Source: Nocardiopsis_B sediminis
Lineage (GTDB): Bacteria > Actinomycetota > Actinomycetes > Streptosporangiales > Streptosporangiaceae
Reading direction: 5' to 3'
Assembly (NCBI RefSeq): GCF_042650565.1
Contig: NZ_JBHSBH010000008.1
Location: 310,001-374,000, forward strand
DNA length: 64,000 nt
The first letter of the stretch is position 1. The number at the start of each line of letters is the position of its first letter. The position numbers were made by a program, and so were the translations under genes. The notes below the pieces were generated by a model. That model saw only the letters and a list, made by a program, of their open reading frames with translations. It did not search any database and was not told where the DNA came from. Of the stretch, positions 41,059 through 49,572 are shown piece by piece.

Positions 41059-41625
41059 ATGGCCCGCAACCTCATCACGCTGATCACCCGGGACCACCGC
41101 GAGCTGGAGAAGATGTTCGGCCCGTTGGGGCGGGCCCCCGAGAAGCGCGAGCGCCTCGTGCGCGAGGTGGCCGCGCGGTTCGTCGCGCACGGCAACGCGG
41201 CCGAGGAGTACCTGTACCCGGTGGCCGAGCACGAGGCGGGGGAGACCGACGGCGTCCGCGGCTGCGCCGCCGAGCACCACAAGGCCGAAGAGATCCTGGA
41301 GCGGCTGTCGGCCACCGACTGCGGCTCCCCGCTGTTCGACGACCGCCTGCACGAGCTGGTCGACGTGGTGCGCCGCCATGTCCGCCAGGAGGAGGACGAG
41401 ATCCTGCCCGCCCTGGCCAAGGCGGTCAGCACCGAACGGCTGGAGGAGCTGGGTGCGGCCTTCGACCGCATGCGCCAGGAGGAGGTCCGCCGCATCCTGT
41501 CGGCGGGCAAGGCCCCGCTGACCCGCGACGAGCTCTACGAGCAGGCGGAGAAGATGGGCATCGAGGGCCGCTCCCACATGAACCGCGAAGAGCTCGCCGA
41601 ATCCCTCCAGCGCCGCAAGGGGTAG
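41059..41625 (+). CDS. Hemerythrin domain protein with Rho_N/SAP-like tail
   Basis: 188 aa, ATG 41059 after GGGGGAGG. Four-helix hemerythrin with metal ligands His13 (TRDHRELEKMF), HGNAAEEYLYPVAEHE, AAEHHKAEEIL and RRHVRQEEDEILP (HxxxE). It binds a di-iron centre that senses or carries O2 or NO. The last ~40 residues (TRDELYEQAEKMGIEGRSHMNREEL) resemble the Rho N-terminal or SAP nucleic-acid-binding helix-turn motif. Single gene. Confidence 0.86.
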   Translation: MARNLITLITRDHRELEKMFGPLGRAPEKRERLVREVAARFVAHGNAAEEYLYPVAEHEAGETDGVRGCAAEHHKAEEILERLSATDCGSPLFDDRLHELVDVVRRHVRQEEDEILPALAKAVSTERLEELGAAFDRMRQEEVRRILSAGKAPLTRDELYEQAEKMGIEGRSHMNREELAESLQRRKG

Positions 41626-41658
41626 CCGGCACGGGAACCCCGGCCGGGGCGACGGCGC

Positions 41659-43842
41659 TCAGGACACCCTGTTGGGAACCGCGGTGAGTGCAGCGGACAT
41701 TCGATCCGGGAGGGCGGGGAGGTCCCTGACCCGGATCCCCGTGGCGTTGAAGACGGCGTTGGTGATGGCGGCGGTTACTCCGACGATGCCGATCTCTCCG
41801 ACTCCCTTGCCTCCGACCGGACCGACCTGCAGGTCGGTCTCCTCTAGGAAGAAGGCGTCGATGTCGGGGATGTCGGCGTGTGCGGGCACGTGGTAGGAGG
41901 CCAGGTCCTGTGTCACCCAGCCGCCCAGGGTGGTGTCCGGTTCGGCGGCTTCGGTGAGGGCCATGCCCAGGCCCATGATCATCGCACCGACGACCTGCGA
42001 GCGCGCGGTCGCGTGGTTGATGATCCGCCCGCTGGCGAACACGCCGAGAAGGCGGTCCACGAAGACCTCCCCCGTGTAACGGTTGACCCGCACCTGCGCG
42101 AATTGCGCGCCGTAGCTCTGGCGGGAGTGTTGCGGGGGCAGCATCGCCTCCTCCGCGGTATCCACCGTGACTCGCAGACCCGCCGGCGGGATCGACTCTC
42201 GCGCCAGGGCACTCTTCACCTGCAGGGCCGCCTGGTGAATGGCCCATCCCCACGACCCGGTGCCCATGGAGCCTCCTGCAAACGGGGCGAGGCCTCGCGA
42301 TGACCGTCCCATCTTCAGCTGGACGCTCTCCATCGAGACGCCGAGAGCTTCTGCTGCCAACTGGTGGAGCACGGTGCGTGAGCCGGTCCCGATGTCGGCG
42401 GCGCCGATCTCGACTTCGAAGTCGGTATGCGACCTGGCCACGATCGTCGCGGTCGAGGGGAACAGCAGCACGGGGTAGATGGCGGACGCGACACCCATGC
42501 CGTAGCACCAGTCGCTGTCGTGACGTGCTCCGGGTCGGGGATCGCGGTCGGACCACCCGAACCGTTCGGCACCCGTGCGCAGGCAGCGAACCAGCGACCG
42601 GCTGCTGAACGGGAGGCCGGACTCGGGGTCCACCTCGGGTTCGTTGCGGATCCGCAGCTCGACGGGGTCGTGACCGAGCTCGTGGGCAAGCTCGTCCATC
42701 GCGGACTCCAGGGCGAAGAGGCCGGGGGCTTCCCCCGGTGCCCTGACCCAGCCCGGAGTCGGGACGTCGAGCTGGACGACTCTGCTGACCGTCAGGCTGT
42801 GCGGGGCGTCGTAGAGGATCCGGGACATGCTGACGGTCTGGTCCACGTACGGGAGCAGTCGCGAACTTTGACCGGTCACCTCGTGAACGATGCTGATGAT
42901 GGTGCCGTCCCGCTCGGCTCCCAGCCTGACTCGTTGCGCCGAGCGACTCCGGTGAGTCGTGAGAGTCGACGACTGCGGGCGGTTGAGGGCCACCTTCACC
43001 GGCCTGCCGACGAGCCGGGACGCCATCGCGGCCAGCATGGCCGGTGGGCGGGGGGCGGCCTTCGAGCCGAAACCGCCGCCGACGTACTCGGCCACCACCT
43101 CGACGTGATCGGTGGCGAGGCCGAAGAGCGCAGCGAACGTGACGGCGGTCCAGGACGGCCCCTGGTCGGAGCTGTACAGGGTCAGCCGGTCCGCTGCCTC
43201 CCACTGGGCGGTGGCGGCGTGCGGTTCCATCGGTTGCGCGAACTGTGCGGAGGTGGTGTAGGTCTGATCGACCTGGACGGGTGCGTCGGCCAGCGCCTGT
43301 AGCGGTGTGCCGCGCTCGACGCGGCCGGGGCTGAGGTCGTTGGTCATCTCCGGGACGATGCTCCGGGCATCGTCCGGGACCGCGGTCAGCTCAGGCTCCT
43401 CCGCGGCGTAGACGACATCGACCAGGGACGCGGCCTCACGTGCCGATTCGAGGGTCTCGGCGATGACGGCGGCAACGATCTGGCCCCGGAAGTGCACCCG
43501 GTCGTCCTGCATCAGGAGCAGGTCGGGCAGTGCGCCCGCGTGGGCCATCGCGATCTTCCCCTTGGCATCGAGCCGTGGCGCGTTCTGCGAGGTGAGCACC
43601 TCTAGGACCCTCGGGACCCTGTGCGCGGCCGCCGTCTCCACCGAGACGATGCGGCCCCGCGAGATCGTCGCCTGGACCGGCCACGCGTACACGGCGCCGG
43701 GGAGGTCATATTCGACGGCGTAGCGGGCGCGTCCGGAGACCTTGTCGGGTGCGTCGAGGCGCCTTGGTGCTTCCCCGGCCGTGCCCGGCGACGTGGCAGG
43801 TCTGCCCACGGCGGGGGCGGGGGCCGCGTGGTCGGCGCTCAT
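41659..43842 (-). CDS. paoC: Aldehyde oxidoreductase molybdenum-binding subunit (PaoC/YagR-like)
   Basis: 727 aa, ATG 43842. Xanthine-dehydrogenase family signatures: DAPDKVSGRARYAVEYDLPG, QPMEPHAATAQW, YVGGGFGSKAAPRP, MGTGSWGWAIHQAAL and the catalytic Glu in GGKGVGEIGIVG. It binds Moco (probably MCD) and oxidises aldehydes to acids. The start overlaps paoB by ATGA. Base composition is slightly less GC-biased than the flanks. Confidence 0.9.
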   Translation of the reverse strand: MSADHAAPAPAVGRPATSPGTAGEAPRRLDAPDKVSGRARYAVEYDLPGAVYAWPVQATISRGRIVSVETAAAHRVPRVLEVLTSQNAPRLDAKGKIAMAHAGALPDLLLMQDDRVHFRGQIVAAVIAETLESAREAASLVDVVYAAEEPELTAVPDDARSIVPEMTNDLSPGRVERGTPLQALADAPVQVDQTYTTSAQFAQPMEPHAATAQWEAADRLTLYSSDQGPSWTAVTFAALFGLATDHVEVVAEYVGGGFGSKAAPRPPAMLAAMASRLVGRPVKVALNRPQSSTLTTHRSRSAQRVRLGAERDGTIISIVHEVTGQSSRLLPYVDQTVSMSRILYDAPHSLTVSRVVQLDVPTPGWVRAPGEAPGLFALESAMDELAHELGHDPVELRIRNEPEVDPESGLPFSSRSLVRCLRTGAERFGWSDRDPRPGARHDSDWCYGMGVASAIYPVLLFPSTATIVARSHTDFEVEIGAADIGTGSRTVLHQLAAEALGVSMESVQLKMGRSSRGLAPFAGGSMGTGSWGWAIHQAALQVKSALARESIPPAGLRVTVDTAEEAMLPPQHSRQSYGAQFAQVRVNRYTGEVFVDRLLGVFASGRIINHATARSQVVGAMIMGLGMALTEAAEPDTTLGGWVTQDLASYHVPAHADIPDIDAFFLEETDLQVGPVGGKGVGEIGIVGVTAAITNAVFNATGIRVRDLPALPDRMSAALTAVPNRVS

Positions 43843-44921
43843 CCGGCGGCTCCTTCGGGTCCTTCCGCCGGTGCCGGCGGGGTGTGGGGGGGCTCTGCTG
43901 GGCCAGGTACGTCGTGGGCTTGGTCGGGGGCGTTTTCGCCGCGGCCTGCCAGGAGGTCCCGGACGGTGGCCAAGCCGACTGCTTTGGCCATCTCGACCTT
44001 GAAGGCGTTGCCGGGCAGTGGTGTGGCGGCGGCGAACTCGGCGTTCAGCGCCGCGCGCACGAGCTCGTCCGTGAGCACGTGTCCCCGGAGGCGCTCTTCG
44101 GCCGTGCGTGCGCGCCACGGCCTGGGTGCGACACTGCCGAACGCGAGTCGCACGGTGCTCCCGTCGGGCCCCGCGGTGACCGCGGCGGCCACGCTGACGA
44201 GGGCGAAGGCGTAGGACTGCCGGTCGCGTACCTTGCGGTAGGCGGACCGATGCGGTCCCGGGTCAGGCAGGTAGACGGCGGTCACGAGCTCCCCGGGTGC
44301 CAGGACCGTGTCGCGTTCGGGTCGGTCCCCAGGCAGCCGGTGGAGTTCGCCGACGGGGAGTCTCGTCGCCCGGCCATCGGTGTGGTGGACCTCGACTTCG
44401 GCGTCGTACATGGCCAAGGCGACGGCCATGTCGCCGGGGTGAGTGGCGATGCAGGTTCCGGACCCGCCGATGACGGACAGCTCTCTGTGTGCGCCCGCCA
44501 GGGCAGGACAGCCGGTGCCGGGTTCGCGTTTGTTGCAGGGGCGGGTCACGTCCTGGAAGTAGGTGCAGCGAGTTCGTTGCAGCAGGTTGCCACCGACGGT
44601 GGCGGCGTTGCGGATCTGGCCCGAGGCGCCGGCCAGTAGGGCTGCGGCGAGCGCTGGGTGGCGGCCCCTGATGGTGCGGTGCCCTGCGAGGACGGCATTG
44701 CCGACCCCGGCGCCGATGCGGGTCGTGCCGTCGGGGAGGGTCTCGATCTCACGGGGGAGGGCGTCGGTGACGTCGATGAGGTGCGATGCCTCGAGCACGC
44801 CGAGCTTCAGCAGGTCGGTGACGTTGGTCCCCCCGGCGACGAAGTGGGCGCCGTCACGGTCTGCGAAGAGGTCGACGGCGTGGGCCGGCGTCCGGGCTCG
44901 GACGTAAGTGAACGGTTTCAC
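43839..44921 (-). CDS. paoB: Aldehyde oxidoreductase FAD-binding subunit (PaoB/YagS-like)
   Basis: 360 aa, ATG 44921. FAD-binding PCMH motifs FVAGGTNVTDLL and IRNAATVGGNLLQRTRC. The cluster RCTYFQDVTRPCNKREPGTGC carries cysteines that in PaoB hold an extra [4Fe-4S] cluster, a feature of this family. It passes electrons from the Mo site via the iron-sulfur subunit. Overlaps paoA by ATGA. The C-terminal ~40 residues are Pro/Ala/Glu-rich. Confidence 0.9.
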   Translation of the reverse strand: MKPFTYVRARTPAHAVDLFADRDGAHFVAGGTNVTDLLKLGVLEASHLIDVTDALPREIETLPDGTTRIGAGVGNAVLAGHRTIRGRHPALAAALLAGASGQIRNAATVGGNLLQRTRCTYFQDVTRPCNKREPGTGCPALAGAHRELSVIGGSGTCIATHPGDMAVALAMYDAEVEVHHTDGRATRLPVGELHRLPGDRPERDTVLAPGELVTAVYLPDPGPHRSAYRKVRDRQSYAFALVSVAAAVTAGPDGSTVRLAFGSVAPRPWRARTAEERLRGHVLTDELVRAALNAEFAAATPLPGNAFKVEMAKAVGLATVRDLLAGRGENAPDQAHDVPGPAEPPHTPPAPAEGPEGAAG

Positions 44922-45505
44922 TGCGACTGGTCTCCCGTCTCGGTCTCGACCTGGGTGGGCGGCGCCGACGTGTCACCGGTGGGAAGGACTGCCCGGACGG
45001 CGTCAACGATGCGCGGGTAGGCGCCGCAGCGGCACAAATTCCCGCTGAGGCGCTCGGCGATCTCGGCACGGGAGAGCGTGCCGGGGTCGACGTCGTGCGC
45101 GAGTCCAGAGGTGACGCGGCTGGGCCACCCCCGTCCCGCCTCGCGGAGGGCCCCCACGGCCGAACACACCTGACCTGGGGTGCAGTAGCCGCACTGCAGC
45201 GCGTCGTGTGCCACGAAGCTGTCCTGTAGGGCGCTCAACCGACCCTGGGGTCCGCACAGACCCTCGACGGTGGTGACTTCCTCGTTGGTCAGAGTGACCG
45301 CGAGCCGCAGGCAGCTCAGGGCGCGTTCACCGTCCAGGAGCACCGTGCAGGCCCCGCACTGGCCGTGGTCGCAACCCTTCTTGGTACCGGTCAGCGCGAG
45401 CTGTTCACGCAGGAGGTCGAGCAGGGTCGTGCGGTTGTCGACATCCACCTCGCGCAACTGGCCGTTGATGGTCAGGCGCAGGTGGGTCGTTGTCTCAGAG
45501 GGCAT
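44918..45505 (-). CDS. paoA: Aldehyde oxidoreductase 2Fe-2S subunit (PaoA/YagT-like)
   Basis: 195 aa, ATG 45505. First [2Fe-2S] in GCDHGQCGACTVLLDG, second in QCGYCTPGQVCSAVGAL and NLCRCGAYPRIVDAV. All eight ligands are present. No Tat signal peptide precedes the domain, unlike periplasmic PaoA of E. coli, so the complex is predicted to be cytosolic. Downstream of the Ddn-type gene by 73 bp in the same operon. Confidence 0.92.
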   Translation of the reverse strand: MPSETTTHLRLTINGQLREVDVDNRTTLLDLLREQLALTGTKKGCDHGQCGACTVLLDGERALSCLRLAVTLTNEEVTTVEGLCGPQGRLSALQDSFVAHDALQCGYCTPGQVCSAVGALREAGRGWPSRVTSGLAHDVDPGTLSRAEIAERLSGNLCRCGAYPRIVDAVRAVLPTGDTSAPPTQVETETGDQSQ

Positions 45506-45578
45506 GTGGCGCCTCGCTTCGATGTCGGTTGTGGGGTGTGGCGAGTGCGTAGAGCAGTGCCGCTACCCAGGGCGACGT

Positions 45579-46052
45579 TCACGGCCGGGGGAAGGTGATA
45601 CGCATCAACCTGCTGGCCGCCCAGTCTTCAAGCCGGGTCGGCCGGATGGTGCCGGGGTCGTGGGGCTGGTTGAGGTCAGCGACGATCTCTGACAGCACCG
45701 CCTGACGTTCGGCCGGGTCGGTCACGGGCGTGGCCTGAGCAGCGAGGTCCGCACGGACCCCGTTCTTCAGGTGGAAGGTGAAGCCGGGGTTGGCGAGGAG
45801 GTTCGCATGCCAGTCGGTCGCGGCCCCGCCGGCGCCGCTGCACAGGTAGGTCCTTCCGGCGGCTCGGTAGAAGAAGATCTCGATGCGGCGCGGTCTGCCC
45901 GTGCGGCGTCCCCGGGTCGTGATGTCGATGATCCGTTCGCGCGTCCCTGCGGCGGGGGTGATCTCGATGGCTCGCCGGATGCGTTCGGGGAGGTGCGACA
46001 ACGACTCGTCTCGTGGGGAGTCGTTCGATCCAGCCGGGTCCTGGGTACTCAC
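45579..46052 (-). CDS. Nitroreductase/quinone reductase family, F420-dependent (Ddn-like)
   Basis: 157 aa, ATG 46052 overlapping the SDR stop (ATGA). DUF385/split-barrel core: IDITTRGRRTGRPRRIEIFFYRAAGRTYLC, GAGGAATDWHANLLANPGFTFHLKNG. It belongs to the deazaflavin-dependent oxidoreductases that use F420H2 to reduce quinones or nitro and unsaturated compounds. Context with the SDR and aldehyde oxidoreductase suggests catabolic detoxification of a carbonyl or aromatic compound. Confidence 0.85.
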   Translation of the reverse strand: MSTQDPAGSNDSPRDESLSHLPERIRRAIEITPAAGTRERIIDITTRGRRTGRPRRIEIFFYRAAGRTYLCSGAGGAATDWHANLLANPGFTFHLKNGVRADLAAQATPVTDPAERQAVLSEIVADLNQPHDPGTIRPTRLEDWAASRLMRITFPRP

Positions 46053-46828
46053 ACGGGCTCGCTCTGAAGAGCGGGACCGAGCAGAAGACCACCGTCGATG
46101 ACGTACTCCGACCCCGTTATAAACGCCGCTGCCGAGGAGCTAAGGAACAGGAGTAGCCGGGTGACGTCGGCCGGCTCCCCGAGCCGGGGGATGGCGAACG
46201 GCTCAGGCGAGTAGAAGTCGGCGATCGCTGCTGTGGCGCCGGCCGCCGGCTCGTTGATGAACGGCGTTGCGATCACACCGGGATGGATCGTGTTCACGCG
46301 GATACCGTCGCGGCCGAGCTCGAGAGCTGCGGTGCGGGTGAGCCCTCGCACGGCCCACTTGCTGGCGACATAGGGTGCGTAGTGGGCCGTGCCGCCGATG
46401 CTCATGGTCGAGGCGATGTTGACGATGGACCCTCCCGCAGCACGGCGCAAGGCGGGTGCGGCCACCTTCATGCCGAGGAAGGTGCCGGTGAGGTTGATGT
46501 CCAGAATGCGCGACCAGATCGCTTGGTCAGTGTGCTCGATCGGTGCCGGCGGATTTTGCACACCTGCGTTGTTCACCAGCACGTTCAGGCCGCCAAAGGT
46601 GTCCTCGGCAGCGCGGATCGCAGCAGACCATGACGTCTCGTCAGTGACGTCGAGTTTCGTGAAGTGAGCACGGGCGCCGAGCTCCTCGGCGAGCGCCGCA
46701 CCGCGGTCGGCGTCGATGTCGCCGATCACCACGTTCGCGCCCTCGGCATGGAACGCGCGTACGTGGCTCGCGCCCTGACCGCCAGTTCCGCCGGTAACAA
46801 GCGCGGTCTGGCTTCTGAAGCGGGTCAT
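46049..46828 (-). CDS. Short-chain dehydrogenase/reductase
   Basis: 259 aa. ATG 46828 with AAGGA eight bases upstream. VTGGTGGQGAS dinucleotide motif, LVNNAGVQNP (NNAG), catalytic Ser in NIASTMS and YxxxK in YAPYVASKWAVRG. IDGGLLLGP lies at the end. First gene of the operon SDR-Ddn-paoABC, behind a promoter with two inverted repeats. The TetR gene expected on the other side is broken. Confidence 0.93.
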   Translation of the reverse strand: MTRFRSQTALVTGGTGGQGASHVRAFHAEGANVVIGDIDADRGAALAEELGARAHFTKLDVTDETSWSAAIRAAEDTFGGLNVLVNNAGVQNPPAPIEHTDQAIWSRILDINLTGTFLGMKVAAPALRRAAGGSIVNIASTMSIGGTAHYAPYVASKWAVRGLTRTAALELGRDGIRVNTIHPGVIATPFINEPAAGATAAIADFYSPEPFAIPRLGEPADVTRLLLFLSSSAAAFITGSEYVIDGGLLLGPALQSEPV

Positions 46829-46884
46829 GAAGCGTCCTTCACTAGGTAGGCAGACCGGACGAGATCGCTGACGACCTCGGAACC

Positions 46885-46951
46885 AGTGGTGAGTCGAGTG
46901 GCTCACCACTCGTCGAGAATAAGTTGCCGATTAGTGGCGAGTCAAGCCACT
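46885..46951 (-). promoter_or_regulatory. SDR operon promoter with two operator dyads
   Basis: On the minus strand TTGACT (46945-46940) and TATTCT (46921-46916), 18 bp apart, form a good sigma-70-type promoter. Dyad 1: AGTGGTGAG (46885-46893) with CTCACCACT (46902-46910), containing the nested GAGTGG-CTCA-CCACTC. Dyad 2: AGTGGC (46933-46938) with GCCACT (46946-46951), overlapping the -35. This is typical of TetR repression. Confidence 0.75.
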
Positions 46952-46970
46952 CACCTCACATGATCGGTTC

Positions 46971-47078
46971 ATGAGCAGTGTTGTGCCCACGTACCACCGG
47001 CGCGTTGCCAAGGAGAAGCGCGCGCTGATCGTGACGGCCGCGCCGTCTCCCTGGCGTGCGTGTGCCACCTCGGCGTGA
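46971..47078 (+). pseudogene. Truncated TetR-family regulator (N-terminal ~24 codons)
   Basis: ATG 46971 reads MSSVVPTYHRRVAKEKRALI then VTAA, the usual start of a TetR HTH domain, but at codon ~25 the sequence leaves the family and stops at 47076-47078. The remaining ~250 bp (47079-47323) shows no intact gene; pieces such as TSGVPNKEQAG and ATGLVTG in different frames resemble the end of an MFS transporter. So a deletion joined a TetR start to other debris. Confidence 0.65.
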
Positions 47079-47323
47079 TCGTCTCCTACGGTCTGACGGT
47101 CACGTCCGGCGTACCGAACAAGGAGCAGGCCGGGCGACCGGCCTGGTCACCGGGCCCCGGACCGGGCACGACGGCCCTCCGCCAGTTCGCCGACCGCGGC
47201 GGCGGGGTCGGCCGGCGCGCCTGCGCGCGAGCCGGGGACCGGGAGAGGGGACCGTGTTCCGCCGGTGCCAGAATGTCCCGCGGGTGCCGCGGGCTCCGCG
47301 GCCACGGCGCGGGGAGGCCCCTC

Positions 47324-48598
47324 ATGGACCGGCGACTCACCAACTGGGCGGGCAACACCGTTTTCCGGGCCGGGCACGTGCACCACCCCGCCACCGTCGA
47401 GGAGCTGCGCGGCATCGTCGCCGCGGCCCCGCGCGTCCGTGCCCTGGGCTCCGGCCACTCCTTCAACGACATCGCCGATTCCCCCGGCGGAGCGCTGGTC
47501 TCCCTGGCCGCCCTCGACCCCGTGGCCGATCCCGACGCCGCGACGATGACGGTCCGCGTCGCCGCCGGGGTCCGCTACGGCGAACTGGGCCGCCGCCTGC
47601 ACGCCATGGGATACGCGCTGCGCAACCTCGGCTCGCTGCCGCACATCTCGGTCGCCGGGTCGTGTGCGACCGGAACCCACGGGTCCGGCGACGGCAACGG
47701 CGGCCTCGCCACCTCGGTCTCCGCGCTGGAGATCGTCACCGCCGACGGCGACCTGCGCACCCTCGACCGCGCCGGGTACGGCGACCGCTTCGACGGGGCC
47801 GTGGTCGCGCTGGGGACACTGGGCATCGTCACCCACCTCACCCTTGAGGTCGTCCCCGCCTTCTACGTCCGCCAGCACGTCTACGAAGCCCTCCCGTTGG
47901 AGGCGCTGGACGACCACTTCACCGACATCACCTCCGCCGGATACAGCGTCAGCATGTTCACCGGCTGGCGCGGCCCGGCCATCGACCAGGTGTGGGTCAA
48001 GCGGCGCACCGATTCCCCCGGCGATGCGACACCCGGCCCCGGCGACCTCGGCGCGCGCCCGGCCGACGGCCCCCGCCACCCGGTGCCCGGCATGTCCCCG
48101 CACAGCTGCACCGCACAGCTGGGCGTGCCCGGCCCCTGGTTCGAGCGGCTGCCGCACTTCCGCCCCGACTTCACCCCCAGCAGCGGGGAGGAGCTGCAAT
48201 CGGAGTACCTCGTCGCCCGCGAGCACGCGGTCGCCGCCGTCCATGAACTCGACGCCGTGCGCGACCGCATCGCCCCCGTCGTGCAGATCAGCGAGATCCG
48301 CACCATCGCCGCCGACCGGCTGTGGCTCAGCCCCAGCCATGGGCGCGACACCGTGGGATTCCACTTCACCTGGGTCAAGGACCCCGATGCGGTGCGCCCG
48401 GTGATGGAGCTGGTCGAAGAGCGGCTGCGGCCCTTCGGCGCGCGCCCCCACTGGGGCAAGCTCTTCACCACCCCGCCCGAGCGCATCGACGCCCTCTACG
48501 ACCGCCTGCCCGACTTCCGCGCGCTGGCCGCCGACCTCGACCCCCACGGCAAGTTCGCCACCCCCTTCACCGCCCGCCACCTGCGCATCGCGCCCTGA
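47324..48598 (+). CDS. aldO: Alditol oxidase (FAD-dependent)
   Basis: 424 aa, ATG 47324 with GGGGAGG seven bases upstream. It aligns closely with Streptomyces coelicolor AldO as I recall it. GSGHSFNDIA holds the His (His45) that binds FAD covalently, and ISVAGSCATGTHGSG is the FAD-binding motif. The active-site EIRT and HWGKLF (Glu, Arg, Lys) are intact. It oxidises xylitol or sorbitol at C1 and produces H2O2. Cytosolic. No sugar-alcohol transporter is adjacent. Confidence 0.93.
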   Translation: MDRRLTNWAGNTVFRAGHVHHPATVEELRGIVAAAPRVRALGSGHSFNDIADSPGGALVSLAALDPVADPDAATMTVRVAAGVRYGELGRRLHAMGYALRNLGSLPHISVAGSCATGTHGSGDGNGGLATSVSALEIVTADGDLRTLDRAGYGDRFDGAVVALGTLGIVTHLTLEVVPAFYVRQHVYEALPLEALDDHFTDITSAGYSVSMFTGWRGPAIDQVWVKRRTDSPGDATPGPGDLGARPADGPRHPVPGMSPHSCTAQLGVPGPWFERLPHFRPDFTPSSGEELQSEYLVAREHAVAAVHELDAVRDRIAPVVQISEIRTIAADRLWLSPSHGRDTVGFHFTWVKDPDAVRPVMELVEERLRPFGARPHWGKLFTTPPERIDALYDRLPDFRALAADLDPHGKFATPFTARHLRIAP

Positions 48599-48663
48599 GC
48601 CCCGGGCGCCACGCCCGCTCCCGGCGTTGCCGCCGGGGCCGGCGCTCTGCGACAGTGGCGCCC

Positions 48664-49464
48664 ATGGACGACCCCGGTGTTCCCCCGGCGGACCGGCGCG
48701 GCCCGGCGGACGACGCGAACGCGACACCGGAACCGCTGGCCGGCGGCGCCTTCGCCGACGCCGTCCGGATCGGCGCCACCGTGCGCCGCACGCCCCCTCC
48801 GGGGCTCGGCTACGTCCGCCGGCTGCTCGCCCTGCTCGGCGACTGGCCCGGCGCGCCCCGCGACCTCGGCACCGACGCCGAGGGTCGCCAGGTCCTGGAG
48901 TACATCGACGGCTACGCCGCCTTCGGCGCCGACGCCGTGGCCGCCGCCGCGACGCCGGCCGCGCTCAAGCGGGTCGGGGAGCTGACGCGCGCGTTCCACG
49001 ACCGCACCGCGGGTACCCCGCTCGCCGAGGGCGCGGAGGTCGCCTGCCACAACGACCTCAACCCCAAGAACACCGTCTACCGCGACACCCCCGAGGGGCC
49101 CCTCCCGCTCGCCTTCATCGACTGGGACCTCGCGGCGCCCGGGCGCCGCCTCGACGACATCGGGCACGCCTGCTGGCACTACCTCGCGCTCGGCCCGCAT
49201 CGGCGTGGTCCCGTGGCCGAGGCGGCGGCCGGGATCGGCGCCATCTGCGACGGATACGGCCTCACCGACCGCACCGGCGTCGTCGGCGCCGTGGCCGCCA
49301 TCCAGGAGCGCACCGCCACCGGGATCGAGGCGGAGGCCGCCGAAGGCCATCCGGTCATGGTGCGGCTGTGCGCTGCGGGCGTCCCCGATGAGGTGCGCGC
49401 CGCCCGATCCTGGGTGCTGCGCCACCGCGCGCTCCTGGCACCGCCGTCGCCCGCTCCGGCGTGA
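48664..49464 (+). CDS. Aminoglycoside-phosphotransferase-family (APH) protein
   Basis: 266 aa, ATG 48664. Kinase C-lobe motifs CHNDLNPKNTVY (HxDxxxxN) and FIDWDLAAPGRRLDDIGHA (DxD). The N-lobe is reduced and Gly/Pro-rich, lacking a clear Gly-rich loop. Such actinomycete proteins are usually small-molecule kinases; resistance is not implied by sequence alone. No linked antibiotic gene. Confidence 0.85.
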   Translation: MDDPGVPPADRRGPADDANATPEPLAGGAFADAVRIGATVRRTPPPGLGYVRRLLALLGDWPGAPRDLGTDAEGRQVLEYIDGYAAFGADAVAAAATPAALKRVGELTRAFHDRTAGTPLAEGAEVACHNDLNPKNTVYRDTPEGPLPLAFIDWDLAAPGRRLDDIGHACWHYLALGPHRRGPVAEAAAGIGAICDGYGLTDRTGVVGAVAAIQERTATGIEAEAAEGHPVMVRLCAAGVPDEVRAARSWVLRHRALLAPPSPAPA

Positions 49465-49572
49465 GCGGGGGCCGACGGCACCGGGCGGCCCGCACAGCGC
49501 CCACGGCGCGCGGCGCCCGCGACCGGCCGCGAACCGCTCGGCGCACGCCCCGGGGCTGCCATGATGGCGCCC

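Noticed and set aside
41659..47040. Integrated genomic island with att repeats
   Set aside because: Composition differs a little and one edge is scarred, but no integrase or direct repeats were found.
48664..49464. Aminoglycoside resistance gene
   Set aside because: APH fold only; nothing points to an aminoglycoside substrate or producer cluster.
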